Positions 31,967 to 31,972 of a stretch of DNA of 31,972 nt are shown one piece after another. The stretch spans positions 472-32,443 of IMG/VR virus record IMGVR_UViG_3300030118_002271; one strand, 5' to 3'. This DNA is from a virus. Every line of letters starts with the position of its first letter. Position 1 is the first letter of the stretch. The translations under genes and the position numbers were made by a program. Below the pieces are notes generated by a model that saw nothing but the letters and a program-made list of their open reading frames with translations, searched no databases and had not been told where the DNA came from.

Positions 31967-31972
31967 AGCTTT

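Noticed and set aside
1-31972. Terminal overlap that would show a complete circular or terminally redundant genome
   Set aside because: The first and last visible bases share no repeat, and terminase and DNA polymerase are missing, so the window is treated as incomplete.
1-31972. CRISPR arrays, insertion sequences, tRNA or rRNA genes, endolysin gene
   Set aside because: No regularly spaced repeats, transposase frames, RNA cloverleafs or separate lysin gene were seen; the only cell-wall enzyme motifs are within the ejection protein at 6205-9594.

Overview
The window looks like most of the genome of an AT-rich marine podovirus of the T7 type (autographivirus). The single-subunit RNA polymerase, the tyrosine integrase just upstream of it, the low GC content and the small lysine-rich proteins most resemble the integrase-carrying pelagiphages of SAR11 bacteria (HTVC019P-like). 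Some cyanopodoviruses are similar. The host assignment is inference. No terminase, DNA polymerase, tRNA, CRISPR array or insertion sequence was found in the window.

Layout. Positions 1-455 hold tiny genes on both strands: a partial gene, a one-helix membrane protein, and two overlapping lysine-rich genes, one with an EF-hand-like loop. Positions 633-19653 on the + strand form the virion module in T7 order: major capsid protein, terminator, two small basic proteins, tail tubular A and B, gp13-, gp14-, gp15- and gp16-like internal virion proteins, tail fibre, then a cassette of fibre accessory proteins. Positions 31966-19650 on the - strand run leftward from small early genes: a sliding-clamp-like protein, small regulators, a zinc-ribbon protein, integrase, RNA polymerase, SSB, endonuclease I, primase/helicase, 5'-3' exonuclease, two small proteins, portal, scaffold and a small basic protein. 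The two modules converge with overlapping stop codons at 19650-19653.

How the genes work together. The early - strand genes probably include regulators of the lysogeny decision beside the integrase. The RNA polymerase would then transcribe the replication and virion genes. Exonuclease and endonuclease I degrade and resolve DNA, SSB and primase/helicase replicate it, and portal plus scaffold build the procapsid from the capsid protein. The ejection proteins carry a LysM plus lysozyme-like domain and, in the 1824-residue protein, a HELWH zinc-peptidase signature, presumably to get DNA through the cell envelope.

Most unusual points: (1) a 218-residue protein whose motifs match domain II and the end of domain III of the bacterial DNA polymerase III beta clamp; (2) no DNA polymerase gene between helicase and exonuclease, which overlap directly; (3) the capsid-to-fibre module is on the opposite strand from portal and scaffold; (4) a putative metallopeptidase inside the largest ejection protein; (5) a dense cluster of dyads and direct repeats upstream of the regulator-integrase-RNA polymerase genes.
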